From NCBI RefSeq assembly GCF_003857055.1, contig NZ_QGSZ01000249.1:1-50218 (forward strand): DNA of 50,218 nt, in the 5' to 3' direction. The first letter of the stretch is position 1, and every line of letters begins with the position of its first letter. Positions 1-8,404 of this stretch are shown here, one piece after another. Source of the stretch: Micromonospora inaquosa. Its GTDB lineage: Bacteria > Actinomycetota > Actinomycetes > Mycobacteriales > Micromonosporaceae. The position numbers and the translations under genes were made by a program. The notes beneath the pieces were generated by a model. The model was not told the DNA's origin and made no database searches. It was given only the letters and a program-made list of their open reading frames with translations.

Positions 1-1007
1 GTGTGGTTTGGGTCTACCGGCTCGACCGGCGGTGGGGGCGGGGTGCCGTCGCCGAAGGGGCGGCCACCCAACGCATCCCGGCCGTGCGGGCTGAGCCAGT
101 TGGACAGGTCGGGGCCGAGCGGCACGATCCCGGTCGGGTTGATGTCGCGGTGCACCTCGTAGTAGTGCCGCTTGATGTGGTCGAAGTCGATGGTGTCGCC
201 GAAACCGGGAGTCTGGAACAGGTCCCGGGCGTACGCCCACAGCACCGGCATCTCGCTCAACTTCTGCCGGTTGCACTTGAAGTGGCCGTGGTAGACCGGG
301 TCGAAGCGGACCAGCGTGGTGAACAGCCGCACGTCGGCTTCGGTGATGGTGTCGCCGACCAGGTAACGCTGATCGGTCAACCGCTCGGTGAGCCAGTCCA
401 GCCGGTCGAAGAGCCGGTGGTACGCCTTGTCGTACGCCTCCTGGCTGCCGGCGAACCCGCACCGGTAGACACCGTTGTTGACGTCGGAGAACACCACCGC
501 GTTGACCTCGTCGATCTGCTCCCGCAGGTGCTCGGGGTAGAGCTGCGGCGCACCCTCGCGGTGGTACGCCCCCCACTGCGTGGACAGGTCCAGGCTCATC
601 TGCGCGTAGTCGTTGGTCACCACCTGCCCGGTCGGAACGTCCACCATCGCTGGCACTGTGATGCCCCGCTCGTAGCCGGGGAAGCGCTTGAAGTACGCCT
701 CCTGGATGCGTTCGATGCCGAGCACCGGGTCCCGGCCGTCCGGGTCGAGGTCGAAGGTCCAGCTCCGGGCGTCGTGGGTCGGGCCGGCCACCGCCATCGA
801 GATGGCGTCCTCCAGGCCGAGCAACCGCCGCACGATGATCAGTCGGTTGGCCCACGGGCAGGCCCGGCTGACCGCCAGCCGGTACCGGCCCGGCTCGACC
901 GGGTATCCGTCGCGCCCGTCCTTGGTGATCCGGGTGGCGATGTACCGCTGGTCGCGGGTGAACTCGCCGCCCGGCTCGACGTACTTGCCGCCTTTTTCCT
1001 CGCCCAC
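1..1007 (-). CDS. S-glutathionyl-hydroquinone reductase-like (GST superfamily) protein, 3' end cut by window edge
   Basis: The frame is open from a GTG at 1007 down to base 3, so the stop lies outside the window. GGGAGG just upstream of the GTG supports this start. Near residue 50 is CPWANR, the CPWA redox motif of glutathionyl-hydroquinone reductases (omega-like GST clan), which reduce S-glutathionyl-quinol conjugates. Further along, TVPAMVD and TNDYAQM resemble the thioredoxin-fold substrate site, and the C-terminal half (YLVGDTITEADVRLFTTL) is the typical all-helical GST domain. The cytoplasmic location is inferred. Actinobacteria usually use mycothiol, so the true thiol cofactor may differ. 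The gene is divergent from the SnoaL-like gene at 1088. Family assignment is firm; substrate is unknown. Confidence 0.85.
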   Translation of the reverse strand, partial: MGEEKGGKYVEPGGEFTRDQRYIATRITKDGRDGYPVEPGRYRLAVSRACPWANRLIIVRRLLGLEDAISMAVAGPTHDARSWTFDLDPDGRDPVLGIERIQEAYFKRFPGYERGITVPAMVDVPTGQVVTNDYAQMSLDLSTQWGAYHREGAPQLYPEHLREQIDEVNAVVFSDVNNGVYRCGFAGSQEAYDKAYHRLFDRLDWLTERLTDQRYLVGDTITEADVRLFTTLVRFDPVYHGHFKCNRQKLSEMPVLWAYARDLFQTPGFGDTIDFDHIKRHYYEVHRDINPTGIVPLGPDLSNWLSPHGRDALGGRPFGDGTPPPPPVEPVDPNH

Positions 1008-1087
1008 GTCGCCCTCCCGGTCTGATCCGTGTCTCTACCCATCCTCGCGGATCTACGGCGCACAGTGGTCCCGGATACCCTGCCGGG

Positions 1088-1516
1088 ATGACGGATGTGG
1101 AGGCGGCGGCCCGGCGGTTCATCGCCGACGTGTGGAATGCCCGCCAGGAGGAGTCGGCGTACGAGCTGGTCGCCGAGGAGTGCCCGGGGCTGGGCGGCAC
1201 CGGGCCGGAGGCGACGCTGGCCTGGCACCGCGAGCGCCGGGCGGCCTTCCCGGACCTGCGCTACAAAATCGTCGACGTGGTCGCGGCCGGCGAGCGGGTG
1301 GCCGTGCACTGGCGGGCCGCCGGCACCCACGCCGGCCAGTTCGGGCCGGTGCCGCCGACCGGGCAGGTGGTCAGCTACTCGGGGGCGACGTTCCTGCGTT
1401 TCGACGCGGCGGGCCGGATCGTCGAGGTGTGGAGCTGCAACGAGTTGTTCCAACTGCTGCAACAACTCGGCGTCGAGATGCTCCCACCGACCGTCGTCGG
1501 CGGACCCGGGGCGTGA
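1088..1516 (+). CDS. SnoaL-like / ester cyclase-family protein
   Basis: A 142-residue protein beginning [11 protein letters not shown]. The pattern of an N-terminal helical [12 protein letters not shown] segment, [19 protein letters not shown], and strands such as [13 protein letters not shown] ending in [18 protein letters not shown] is typical of the SnoaL-like NTF2 fold. This fold covers polyketide cyclases as well as many uncharacterised small enzymes and binding proteins. The sequence shows no membrane segment or signal peptide, so it is probably cytosolic. No clear ribosome-binding site precedes the ATG; a leaderless start is possible. No biosynthetic gene cluster surrounds it, so a polyketide role should not be assumed. 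Confidence 0.75.
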   Translation: MTDVEAAARRFIADVWNARQEESAYELVAEECPGLGGTGPEATLAWHRERRAAFPDLRYKIVDVVAAGERVAVHWRAAGTHAGQFGPVPPTGQVVSYSGATFLRFDAAGRIVEVWSCNELFQLLQQLGVEMLPPTVVGGPGA

Positions 1517-1712
1517 TCCGGCTGATCGGCAGGTTGATCGGGATGGGCTCGCCGGTGTCGACGAACGTCGTCCGGCGCCCGGTCTCGGTGTAGACCTCGC
1601 TCACCGCGTACCAGCTCTTCCAGGTGCGTTCGTTCTCCCCGCGACCACGCTACGGCCCTGGACCTGTGGGTGGTGGTCGCGCGCGCCGTGGCCACAGGGC
1701 AGGATGGTCGAC

Positions 1713-2309
1713 ATGAGCGACCCCAGCGAGCGCGGTGGCACCGGCGAGCGCGGCCTTCCCGGCGCGGGCCTGGTGAAAGGGCTGGCGGTCACCCTCAAGA
1801 CGATGACCAGCCGTTCGACCACCCAGCAGTACCCGGACACCGCCCCCGACCTGCCGCCCCGCTCGCGCGGCGTGATCGCCCTGTCCGAGGAGAACTGCAC
1901 GGTCTGCATGCTCTGCGCCCGCGAGTGTCCGGACTGGTGCATCTACATCGACTCGCACAAGGAGGAGGTGGCGGTGCCCGGCGCCGCCCGCCCCCGCCAA
2001 CGCAACGTGCTCGACAAGTTCGACATCGACTTCTCGCTCTGCATGTACTGCGGCATCTGCATCGAGGTCTGCCCGTTCGACGCGCTCTACTGGTCACCGG
2101 AGTTCGAGTACGCCGAGTACGACATCAAGGACCTGCTGCACGACAAGGACCACCTCGGTCAGTGGATGGCCACCGTTCCGCCGCCGCCGGCGCACGACCC
2201 GAACGGCGAACCGGCCAAGGAGGAGACGTCCGCCGCGCGCAAGGCCGCCGCCGCACGTCCCGCTCCACCAGCGGTACGCCCCGACGCCGACCAGGACCCG
2301 GCGTCGTGA
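1713..2309 (+). CDS. nuoI: NADH-quinone oxidoreductase subunit I (NuoI), 2x[4Fe-4S] ferredoxin-like subunit
   Basis: A 198-residue protein with two classic 4Fe-4S motifs, [12 protein letters not shown] (about residue 60) and [12 protein letters not shown] (about residue 110), the hallmark of NuoI. This subunit carries clusters N6a/N6b and passes electrons toward the quinone site in the peripheral arm of complex I. The ATG at 1713 is chosen because AGGA lies about 8 bases upstream; an in-frame ATG at 1704 is an alternative. The tail after residue 160 is a Pro/Ala-rich low-complexity extension. It heads the nuoIJKLMN block, and nuoA-H are not upstream here. Confidence 0.92.
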   Translation: MSDPSERGGTGERGLPGAGLVKGLAVTLKTMTSRSTTQQYPDTAPDLPPRSRGVIALSEENCTVCMLCARECPDWCIYIDSHKEEVAVPGAARPRQRNVLDKFDIDFSLCMYCGICIEVCPFDALYWSPEFEYAEYDIKDLLHDKDHLGQWMATVPPPPAHDPNGEPAKEETSAARKAAAARPAPPAVRPDADQDPAS

Positions 2310-2334
2310 CCGCCCGAGCCGGAAGGGCAGCCCG

Positions 2335-2895
2335 GTGACCGGTGCGGATGTGCTGCTGCTCGCCCTCGGCGCGGTGGCGGTCGGCGCCGGCGTGCTGGTG
2401 GTGACCACGAAACACCTGGTCCGGGCCGGGCTCTACCTGGTGGTGTGCCTGGGCGCGTTGGCCGGTGACTTCCTGGTGCTCAGCGCCGAGCTGGTGGCCT
2501 GGGTGCAGGTGCTGATCTATGTGGGCGCGGTGGTGGTCCTGCTGCTGTTCGCGGTGATGCTGACCCGGGCTCCGATCGGCGCCTCCGACGACCTGGACCG
2601 GCCCGGCTGGCCGGCCGCGCTGATCGGCGGCGGCGCTGGGCTGGGGCTGACCGCCCTGCTGGTCGACGCGTACCGCTGGAGCACCGTCACGCTGCCCGAC
2701 GCCGGCACCGCCGAGCGGCTGGGCGAGCAGATCTTCCAATCCTGGGTGCTGCCGTTCGAGGTGCTCTCGGTGCTGCTGCTCTCCGCCCTGGTGGGCGCGA
2801 TCGTGCTGTCCCGGCCGGACATCGGCCGAGCCGGCCCGCACGGCGACGGCCGGGCAGCTGACCTGGTCGACAGCGAGCCCGGGGGGCGCCGGTGA
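2335..2895 (+). CDS. nuoJ: NADH-quinone oxidoreductase subunit J (NuoJ)
   Basis: A 186-residue membrane protein with about five hydrophobic helices. LVVTTKHLVRAGLYL and the helix containing WVQVLIYVGAVVVLLLFAVML match the conserved NuoJ core, including the pi-bulge helix region near YVGAV. It is part of the proton-pumping membrane arm of complex I, between subunits H/A and K. The GTG start at 2335 follows GGAAGGGCAG. The last four bases overlap the nuoK start, suggesting translational coupling. The charged tail (RPDIGRAGPHGDG) is probably cytosolic and variable. Confidence 0.92.
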   Translation: MTGADVLLLALGAVAVGAGVLVVTTKHLVRAGLYLVVCLGALAGDFLVLSAELVAWVQVLIYVGAVVVLLLFAVMLTRAPIGASDDLDRPGWPAALIGGGAGLGLTALLVDAYRWSTVTLPDAGTAERLGEQIFQSWVLPFEVLSVLLLSALVGAIVLSRPDIGRAGPHGDGRAADLVDSEPGGRR

Positions 2896-3254
2896 GGCCG
2901 GTCATCCCGTACGTCACCGCCGCGCTGCTGTTCGGCCTCGGCGTGTACGGCGTACTGCGCCGCCGCAACGCGGTGCTGGTGCTGATGTCTGTCGAGTTGA
3001 TGCTCAACGCGGTCAACCTGATCCTGGTCACCGCGGACACCACCGCCCGCGCCGTGCTCCCGCACTCGGGGCAGGTCTTCGCCCTGTTCGTCATCGTCCT
3101 CGCCGCCGCCGAGATCGGGGTGGGGTTGGCGATCGTCCTTCAGCTCTACCGGCTGCGGGCGACCGTCGCCGTGGATGACGTGCCGCTGACCGAGTCGCCG
3201 GATCCCGTCGGTGGGCGCGAGCCGGCCGTTTTGGACTCGGAGGCGGGCCGGTGA
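2892..3254 (+). CDS. nuoK: NADH-quinone oxidoreductase subunit K (NuoK)
   Basis: A 120-residue protein with three transmembrane helices. The second holds SVELMLNAVNLILV, the NuoK signature whose glutamate (VEL) is a conserved proton-channel residue, and the third holds AAAEIGVGLAIVLQLYR with the second conserved Glu. NuoK is related to MrpC of Na+/H+ antiporters and forms part of the half-channel next to NuoN. The GTG start overlaps the nuoJ stop (GTGA) and its own stop overlaps nuoL, so J-K-L are coupled. The length is slightly above the usual ~100 because of a charged C-terminal tail. Confidence 0.92.
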   Translation: MRPVIPYVTAALLFGLGVYGVLRRRNAVLVLMSVELMLNAVNLILVTADTTARAVLPHSGQVFALFVIVLAAAEIGVGLAIVLQLYRLRATVAVDDVPLTESPDPVGGREPAVLDSEAGR

Positions 3255-5182
3255 CCGGGCTGCTCGGGGCGCTGCTGCCCGCCGTACCGCTGGTCGCCGG
3301 GCTGCTCGGCCTGCTGCTGCCACCGGCTTCTCGACGCCACGGCGCGACCGGCGGCGACCGGGCCCGGGCGACCGCCGTGACGCTCGGCGTCACCGGTGCG
3401 GCCGGCGCGCTGGCGGTGGCCGTCGCGCTGCTGCTCACCGTCGACGGGCCGACGGAGACGTCGAGCACCTGGGTCGACGTCGGCGGGCTGGTGGTGACCC
3501 TCGGCGTGCGGCTGGACGGCGCCGCCGCGCTGGTGGCGGTGGCGGTCACCGCTGTCGCCCTGGCCGTGCAGGTCTACTCGATCGGCTACCTGCGGCGCGG
3601 CCCCCACGACGATGTCGATGTCGACCACCGCTACCCGCCCTACGCCGCCCAGATCAGCCTCTTCACCGGTGCCATGTTGCTGGTGGTGGTCGCCGGGGAC
3701 CTGATCATGCTGTTGGTCGGCTGGGAGGTGATGGGCCTCTGCTCGTACCTGCTGATCGCCCACGACCGCCGACTGGCCGGCGCCCCCGCCGCGGCCATGA
3801 AGGCGTTCCTGGTGACCCGGGTCGGCGACGTGGGGTTCCTGCTCGGCATCGCGCTGCTGGGCGTGTCGACGGGCAGCTTCCGGATCGCCGACGTGCTCGC
3901 CCACGACCACTCGCACGCCACGTTGACCGCCGCCGGTCTGCTGCTGCTCGCCGGCGTGGCCGGCAAGAGCGCGCAGTTCCCGCTGCACACCTGGCTGCCG
4001 GACGCGATGGCCGGCCCGACGCCGATCTCCGCGCTGATCCACGCCGCGACGATGGTCGCCGCCGGGGTGTACGCGGTGGCCCGGCTCTACCCGCTGTTCA
4101 CGGCCGCGCCGGTGACGCTGACCGTGCTGGGGGTGCTCGGCGCGATCACGCTGCTGCTCGGCGCGCTCGCCGCCACCGCCCAGGACGACATCAAACGCGT
4201 ACTGGCCTGGTCGACCGTGTCCCAGTTGGGCTACATGACCGGGGCGCTCGCGGTCGGCTCGCCGTCGGCCGCACTGTTCCACCTGCTCACCCATGCCGCC
4301 TTCAAGGCGCTGCTGTTCCTCGCCGCCGGCGTGGTGATCCACGCCGTCGGCACCACCCTGATGTCGGAGATGGGCGGGCTGCGGCGCAGCATGCCTGTGA
4401 CGTTCTGGTGCACGGTGGTGGGCCTGGGTGCGCTGGCCGGGGTGCCGCCGTTGGCCGGTTTCTGGAGCAAGGACGGCGTACTGACTGTCGCCGAGTCGGC
4501 CGCGTTGGAGGGCACCGGTCCGGCGCCGTCCTGGGTGGGTTGGCTCGTCTGGATCGCCGGGCTGGTCGGCGTGGCGATCACCGCCTGGTACGCCGGTCGT
4601 CTGCTGCTGCGCGCCTTCTTCGGCGCTCCGCGCCTGCCCCTGGTCCGGCCGCACGACCCGCCGGCGGTGCTGCGTTGGCCGGTGCTGCTGCTGGCCGTGC
4701 CCGCCGCGCTGCTCGGTCTGGCCGGGTTCATCCGGGCGTTCGCCGACCGCCTGCGGTTCCCCACCGTCCCGGTGGCGGGCTCCGAGGACGGCCTGGTCCA
4801 CCTGGGGTCGGGGGTGCTGCTGCCGCTCGCGTTCCTGCTGCTCGGCGCCGGGCTGGTGCTGCTGGGTTGGCGTCGGGACCGGGCCGCCGACCCGGCGGTC
4901 GCGCTGGGTCCGCTGCGGCCGGTCTTCGCCCGCGCGTTCTGGCTCGACGACGTCCAGCACACCCTTGTCGTACGCCCCGTCCGCGCGTTGGCCCGTGCCG
5001 CGCGCACCGGTGACGAGGTGGTGGTGGACGGCGCTGTCGAGGGCAGCGGGCGAGCCGCCTCCGGTCTGGGCGCGGGGCTGGCCGCGCTGCACCGCGCGGC
5101 GCTGCCCCGGGCCGCCGCCGGCGTACTGGCCGGCGCGTTGCTGATCGGCCTGGCCGCCGCCCTGGTGGGAGTTAACCGATGA
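3251..5182 (+). CDS. nuoL: NADH-quinone oxidoreductase subunit L (NuoL), antiporter-like proton pump
   Basis: A 643-residue, highly hydrophobic protein of the antiporter-like (proton_antipo_M) family. Recognisable elements are GWEVMGLCSYLLI (conserved Glu of TM5), KSAQFPLHTWLPDAMAGPTPISALIHAATMVAAG (conserved Lys of TM7 and the broken helix), TAQDDIKRVLAWSTVSQLGYM, and LTHAAFKALLFLAAG (Lys of TM8). NuoL is the distal proton channel in the membrane arm, with a C-terminal lateral helix. The GTG start overlaps nuoK by 4 bases and the ATG of nuoM overlaps its stop. Confidence 0.94.
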   Translation: MTGLLGALLPAVPLVAGLLGLLLPPASRRHGATGGDRARATAVTLGVTGAAGALAVAVALLLTVDGPTETSSTWVDVGGLVVTLGVRLDGAAALVAVAVTAVALAVQVYSIGYLRRGPHDDVDVDHRYPPYAAQISLFTGAMLLVVVAGDLIMLLVGWEVMGLCSYLLIAHDRRLAGAPAAAMKAFLVTRVGDVGFLLGIALLGVSTGSFRIADVLAHDHSHATLTAAGLLLLAGVAGKSAQFPLHTWLPDAMAGPTPISALIHAATMVAAGVYAVARLYPLFTAAPVTLTVLGVLGAITLLLGALAATAQDDIKRVLAWSTVSQLGYMTGALAVGSPSAALFHLLTHAAFKALLFLAAGVVIHAVGTTLMSEMGGLRRSMPVTFWCTVVGLGALAGVPPLAGFWSKDGVLTVAESAALEGTGPAPSWVGWLVWIAGLVGVAITAWYAGRLLLRAFFGAPRLPLVRPHDPPAVLRWPVLLLAVPAALLGLAGFIRAFADRLRFPTVPVAGSEDGLVHLGSGVLLPLAFLLLGAGLVLLGWRRDRAADPAVALGPLRPVFARAFWLDDVQHTLVVRPVRALARAARTGDEVVVDGAVEGSGRAASGLGAGLAALHRAALPRAAAGVLAGALLIGLAAALVGVNR

Positions 5183-6687
5183 CGTTTGGGCAGGGGTTGC
5201 TGGTCGCTGTCCTGGCGGTGCCGGCGCTGGGCGCGGTCGCGGTCGCGGCGACGCCCCGGGACCGGGCGGCCCGGCTGGTCGGCACGGTCGCGGCGGCGCT
5301 GACCCTGCTGGCAGCGGTGCCGCTGGTGTTCGGCGGTCGGGGCTGGGTCGCCTGGTCGGCCGACGCGCCGGCGGTGCGCCCGTGGCACCAACTGGATCTG
5401 CCCTGGGTGCCCGGTCTGGAGTTGCGCTTCCACCTCGGGGTCGACGGCATCTCCTGGCCGCTGGTGGTGTTGACCGCGCTGCTCACGCTGCTCTGCTGCG
5501 CGTACACGATGTGGCGGGTGCCGGGCGGCGGCAGCGGCCGGGCACTGGTCGCGCTGCTGTTGGTGGTCGAGGTGGGCATCCTGGGCACCTTCCTCGCCCT
5601 GGACCTGGTGCTGTTCTTCCTCTTCTTCGAGGTCGTCCTGCTGCCGATGTACGCGATCATCGCCGGCTGGGGTGGTGCGGACCGGCGTCGGGCAGCCCGG
5701 AAGTTCGCGCTCTACACGCTGTTCGGGTCGGTGCTGCTGCTGGTCGGCGTGTACGTGGTGGTTGCCGCCGCCGGCACCGCCGACCTGGTGACACTGACCG
5801 GCGGCGCGGGGATGTCCAGGGGCACCCAATTGGCTGCGTTCACCCTGCTCGCGTTGGCGTTCGCGGTGAAGAGCCCGCTGTGGCCGCTGCACTCCTGGCT
5901 GCCCGACGCGCACACCCAGGCACCCACTGTGGGCAGTGTCGTGTTGGCCGGTGTGCTGCTCAAGATGGGCACGTACGGCCTGATCCGGGTAGCGGTGGGG
6001 GTGGCACCGGAGGGCGCACGGTGGGCGGCGCCGGTGCTCGGTGTGCTGGCCGTCGCCGCGATCCTCATCGGTTCGCTGGTCTGCCTGGCCCAGTCGGACG
6101 TGAAGCGGTTGATCGCGTACTCCAGCGTGGGGCACATGGGCTTCGTGCTGCTGGGCGTCGCCACGCTGACCGCAACCGGCATCCAGGCGGCGTTGATCGG
6201 CAACGTCGCGCACGGCGTGATCACCGGCCTGCTGTTCTTCCTGGCCGGGGCGGTGAAGGACCGTACCGGCACGGGCACCCTCGCCGAGTTGTCCGGGCTG
6301 CGGGAGACCGCGCCCCGGTTGGCGGGTCTGCTGGCGTTCGCGGCGATCGCGTCGCTGGGCCTGCCCGGGCTGGCCGGTTTCTGGGGCGAGGCTTTCGCGG
6401 TGATCGCCGCCGTGCAGGTCGGCGGCCCGCTCTGGACCACCCTCGGGGTGCTGGCGGCGGTCGGCGGGGCGCTCACCGCCGCGTACTTCCTGCGATTGCT
6501 GCGCCAGGTCACCCACAACCGGCCGAGCCCCGCCGTCGGGCGGGTCGGGCCCGGCCTGGCCGGTGCGGAGTTGACGGCCTGGGTGCCGCTGGTGCTGCTC
6601 GCGTTGGCCATCGGGCTGGCGCCGACACTGGTCCTCGGCGTCGCCGAGGCACCCGTCGACGCCCTGATCGGAGTGGTTTCCCGGTGA
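5179..6687 (+). CDS. nuoM: NADH-quinone oxidoreductase subunit M (NuoM), antiporter-like proton pump
   Basis: A 502-residue membrane protein of the NuoM/MrpD-type family. Diagnostic stretches are FFEVVLLPMYAIIAGWGG (TM5 Glu), FAVKSPLWPLHSWLPDAHTQAPTVGSV (TM7 Lys and broken helix), CLAQSDVKRLIAYSSVGHMGFVLLG, and HGVITGLLFFLAG. It forms the middle proton channel of the membrane arm. ATG at 5179 overlaps the nuoL stop (ATGA). Its stop codon lies inside the first copy of the 58-bp tandem repeat, so the repeat begins exactly at the end of this gene and separates it from nuoN. Confidence 0.94.
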   Translation: MTFGQGLLVAVLAVPALGAVAVAATPRDRAARLVGTVAAALTLLAAVPLVFGGRGWVAWSADAPAVRPWHQLDLPWVPGLELRFHLGVDGISWPLVVLTALLTLLCCAYTMWRVPGGGSGRALVALLLVVEVGILGTFLALDLVLFFLFFEVVLLPMYAIIAGWGGADRRRAARKFALYTLFGSVLLLVGVYVVVAAAGTADLVTLTGGAGMSRGTQLAAFTLLALAFAVKSPLWPLHSWLPDAHTQAPTVGSVVLAGVLLKMGTYGLIRVAVGVAPEGARWAAPVLGVLAVAAILIGSLVCLAQSDVKRLIAYSSVGHMGFVLLGVATLTATGIQAALIGNVAHGVITGLLFFLAGAVKDRTGTGTLAELSGLRETAPRLAGLLAFAAIASLGLPGLAGFWGEAFAVIAAVQVGGPLWTTLGVLAAVGGALTAAYFLRLLRQVTHNRPSPAVGRVGPGLAGAELTAWVPLVLLALAIGLAPTLVLGVAEAPVDALIGVVSR

Positions 6688-6800
6688 GCGCGAGGAGTGC
6701 GGCGAAGCGGAGCCCCGCAGTCGCGAACGAAGGTTGGCTCCTGGTGAGCGCGAGGAGTGCAGCGAAGCGGAGCCCCGCAGTCGCGAACGAAGGTTGGCTC
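6683..6800 (+). repeat. Two tandem copies of a 58-bp hairpin-forming dispersed-type repeat
   Basis: Bases 6683-6740 and 6743-6800 are the same 58-bp unit at an exact 60-bp period, differing only at 6701 (g) versus 6761 (a). Each unit starts GGTGAGCGCGAGGAG and ends GAAGGTTGGCTC. Within a unit CGCGA can pair with TCGCG, and TGCGG with CCGCA around a purine-rich loop. The array starts on the nuoM stop and ends 2 bases before the nuoN ATG. Read in the nuoN frame it would encode MSARSAAKRSPAV-like peptides, which I take as spurious. I recall this unit as common at gene borders in Micromonospora, but could not verify it here. Confidence 0.85.
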
Positions 6801-6802
6801 AG

Positions 6803-8290
6803 ATGAACGTCGTGCAGAGCGTGGACAGCGTCGCGCTGCTGCCGGCCTACCTGGCGGCCGGCACGGCCGTGCTCGTACTCATCACCGATCTGATCGTGGC
6901 TCGGCCACGGGCCACGATCGCGGTGGCGGCGCTCGGCGCGCTCGGCACCGCCGTCGGCTCGGCGCTGGTCGGGGCGGGTGCCGAGCGGCGGACGTTCTGC
7001 GTGGGCGCCGACTGCTCCTGGATCTTCGGCGGTCGCGCGGCAGTGGTCGGCGGGGTCGTCGCGCTGCTCACCCTGGGCGTGCTCGGGCTGTCGATTCCCG
7101 CGCTGCGGGCCGGGCGGTCACCGGTCGGGGAGTACGCCTTCCTGCTGGCCTGCTCGATGACCGGCGGGGTGGTGCTCGGCGCGGCCGGCGATCTCATCAC
7201 ACTGATCGTCGCTCTGGAGACGCTGACCCTGCCGCTGTACGTGCTGGTCGGGCTGCGCCGGGGGAGCCTGGCGAGCGCCGAGGCCGCGTTGACCTTCTTC
7301 GTGGTCAGCGTGGTGGCGACGACGCTGACCCTGCTCGGCGCAGCGCTGCTGTACGCGGTGACCGGTGGGCTGCACCTGGACCGGCTCGGCGCGTTGCTCG
7401 CCGAGCAGCCGGAGCTTCGGGACCTGCCGCTGACCACCGCCGCGGTGGCGGTGCTGCTGGTCGGGTTGGCGTTCAAGGTGGCGGCGGTGCCGTTCCACGC
7501 CTGGGCTCCCGCCACCTACGACGGCGCGCCGCTGCCGGTGGCCGCGTACCTGTCCACCGCGTCGAAGCTGGGCGGCCTGATCGCCCTGCTCGCCGTGGTG
7601 CAGCGGGCGTTGCCCGCCGAGCAGACCGGCCCGGTGCTCGCTCTGCTCGCCGTGCTCACCATGACCGTCGGCAACCTGGTCGCCCTGCGTCAGCGGCGGA
7701 CCGTCCGGCTGCTCGCCTGGTCGTCCGTCGCGCAGGCCGGGTACATCCTCGCCCCGCTGGGAGCGTTGGCGTTGGCCGCGGGGCGCACCGACGACGCGCG
7801 GTCCGCCGCGTACGCGGCCGCCGTGGCGTACACCGTCTTCTTCGTGGTGTTGGAGCTTGCCGCCTTCGCCGGGGTGACGGCCCTGCGGCCGGCGGGCGCG
7901 GACGGCGGCACGCTGGACGACCTGCGCGGGGTGGCCCGCCGGCACCCGTGGCGGGCTGCGGCGTTCGGTCTCGCGCTGGTGGGTCTGGCTGGTCTGCCGC
8001 CGGGGTTGGCCGGCCTGTTCGCGAAGGTGACAGTGGTCCGGGCGCTGCTGGACGGCGGCGCGGCCTGGCTGGCGCTGGTGGTGGCGTTGAACGCGGTGAT
8101 CGGCCTCGCCTACTACCTGCGGGTGACCGCCGCGCTCTGGGCGCCGACGCCCCTCGCCGTGCCGGATGGTGGCGGCGCCGCTGCCGTACCCGTGGTGGGC
8201 GTGGTGGCGGTGGTGCTGGCGGTGGCGACGGTGGCCGCCGTGGTGCTCGGCGTCGCCCCGCAGTTGGTGCTCGACCTGGCCGGCCGCTGA
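6803..8290 (+). CDS. nuoN: NADH-quinone oxidoreductase subunit N (NuoN), antiporter-like proton pump
   Basis: A 495-residue polytopic membrane protein. The antiporter-like core is visible as LITLIVALETLTLPLYVLVG (TM5 Glu), VGLAFKVAAVPFHAWAPATYDGAP (TM7 Lys and the conserved broken helix) and RQRRTVRLLAWSSVAQAGYIL. NuoN is the proton channel nearest NuoK. The ATG at 6803 is preferred: the frame runs upstream to 6734, but that extension is entirely the 58-bp repeat and not NuoN-like. The repeat replaces the usual few-base spacing after nuoM and may change translational coupling. Confidence 0.93.
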   Translation: MNVVQSVDSVALLPAYLAAGTAVLVLITDLIVARPRATIAVAALGALGTAVGSALVGAGAERRTFCVGADCSWIFGGRAAVVGGVVALLTLGVLGLSIPALRAGRSPVGEYAFLLACSMTGGVVLGAAGDLITLIVALETLTLPLYVLVGLRRGSLASAEAALTFFVVSVVATTLTLLGAALLYAVTGGLHLDRLGALLAEQPELRDLPLTTAAVAVLLVGLAFKVAAVPFHAWAPATYDGAPLPVAAYLSTASKLGGLIALLAVVQRALPAEQTGPVLALLAVLTMTVGNLVALRQRRTVRLLAWSSVAQAGYILAPLGALALAAGRTDDARSAAYAAAVAYTVFFVVLELAAFAGVTALRPAGADGGTLDDLRGVARRHPWRAAAFGLALVGLAGLPPGLAGLFAKVTVVRALLDGGAAWLALVVALNAVIGLAYYLRVTAALWAPTPLAVPDGGGAAAVPVVGVVAVVLAVATVAAVVLGVAPQLVLDLAGR

Positions 8291-8404
8291 TCCCACCCCC
8301 GCCCGATCTCAGGGAACTCTCAGCGTTGGGACGGATGGTTGGTGGGTACCGGGTTGTTACACCGGTCAGCGGATCCTGGCGATCCGTGCACCGAAGGAGA
8401 CATC

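Noticed and set aside
3..1025. Plus-strand 340-codon frame over the first kilobase
   Set aside because: The complement encodes a clear GST-superfamily protein with a CPWA motif and a good ribosome site; the plus frame is a shadow.
3146..6516. Long minus-strand frames opposite nuoL and nuoM
   Set aside because: Compositionally biased (Gln/His/Arg-rich) antisense shadows of clear membrane proteins.
6734..6802. N-terminal extension of nuoN through the 58-bp repeat
   Set aside because: The added residues come wholly from the repeat and do not resemble NuoN; the ATG at 6803 gives the normal N-terminus.
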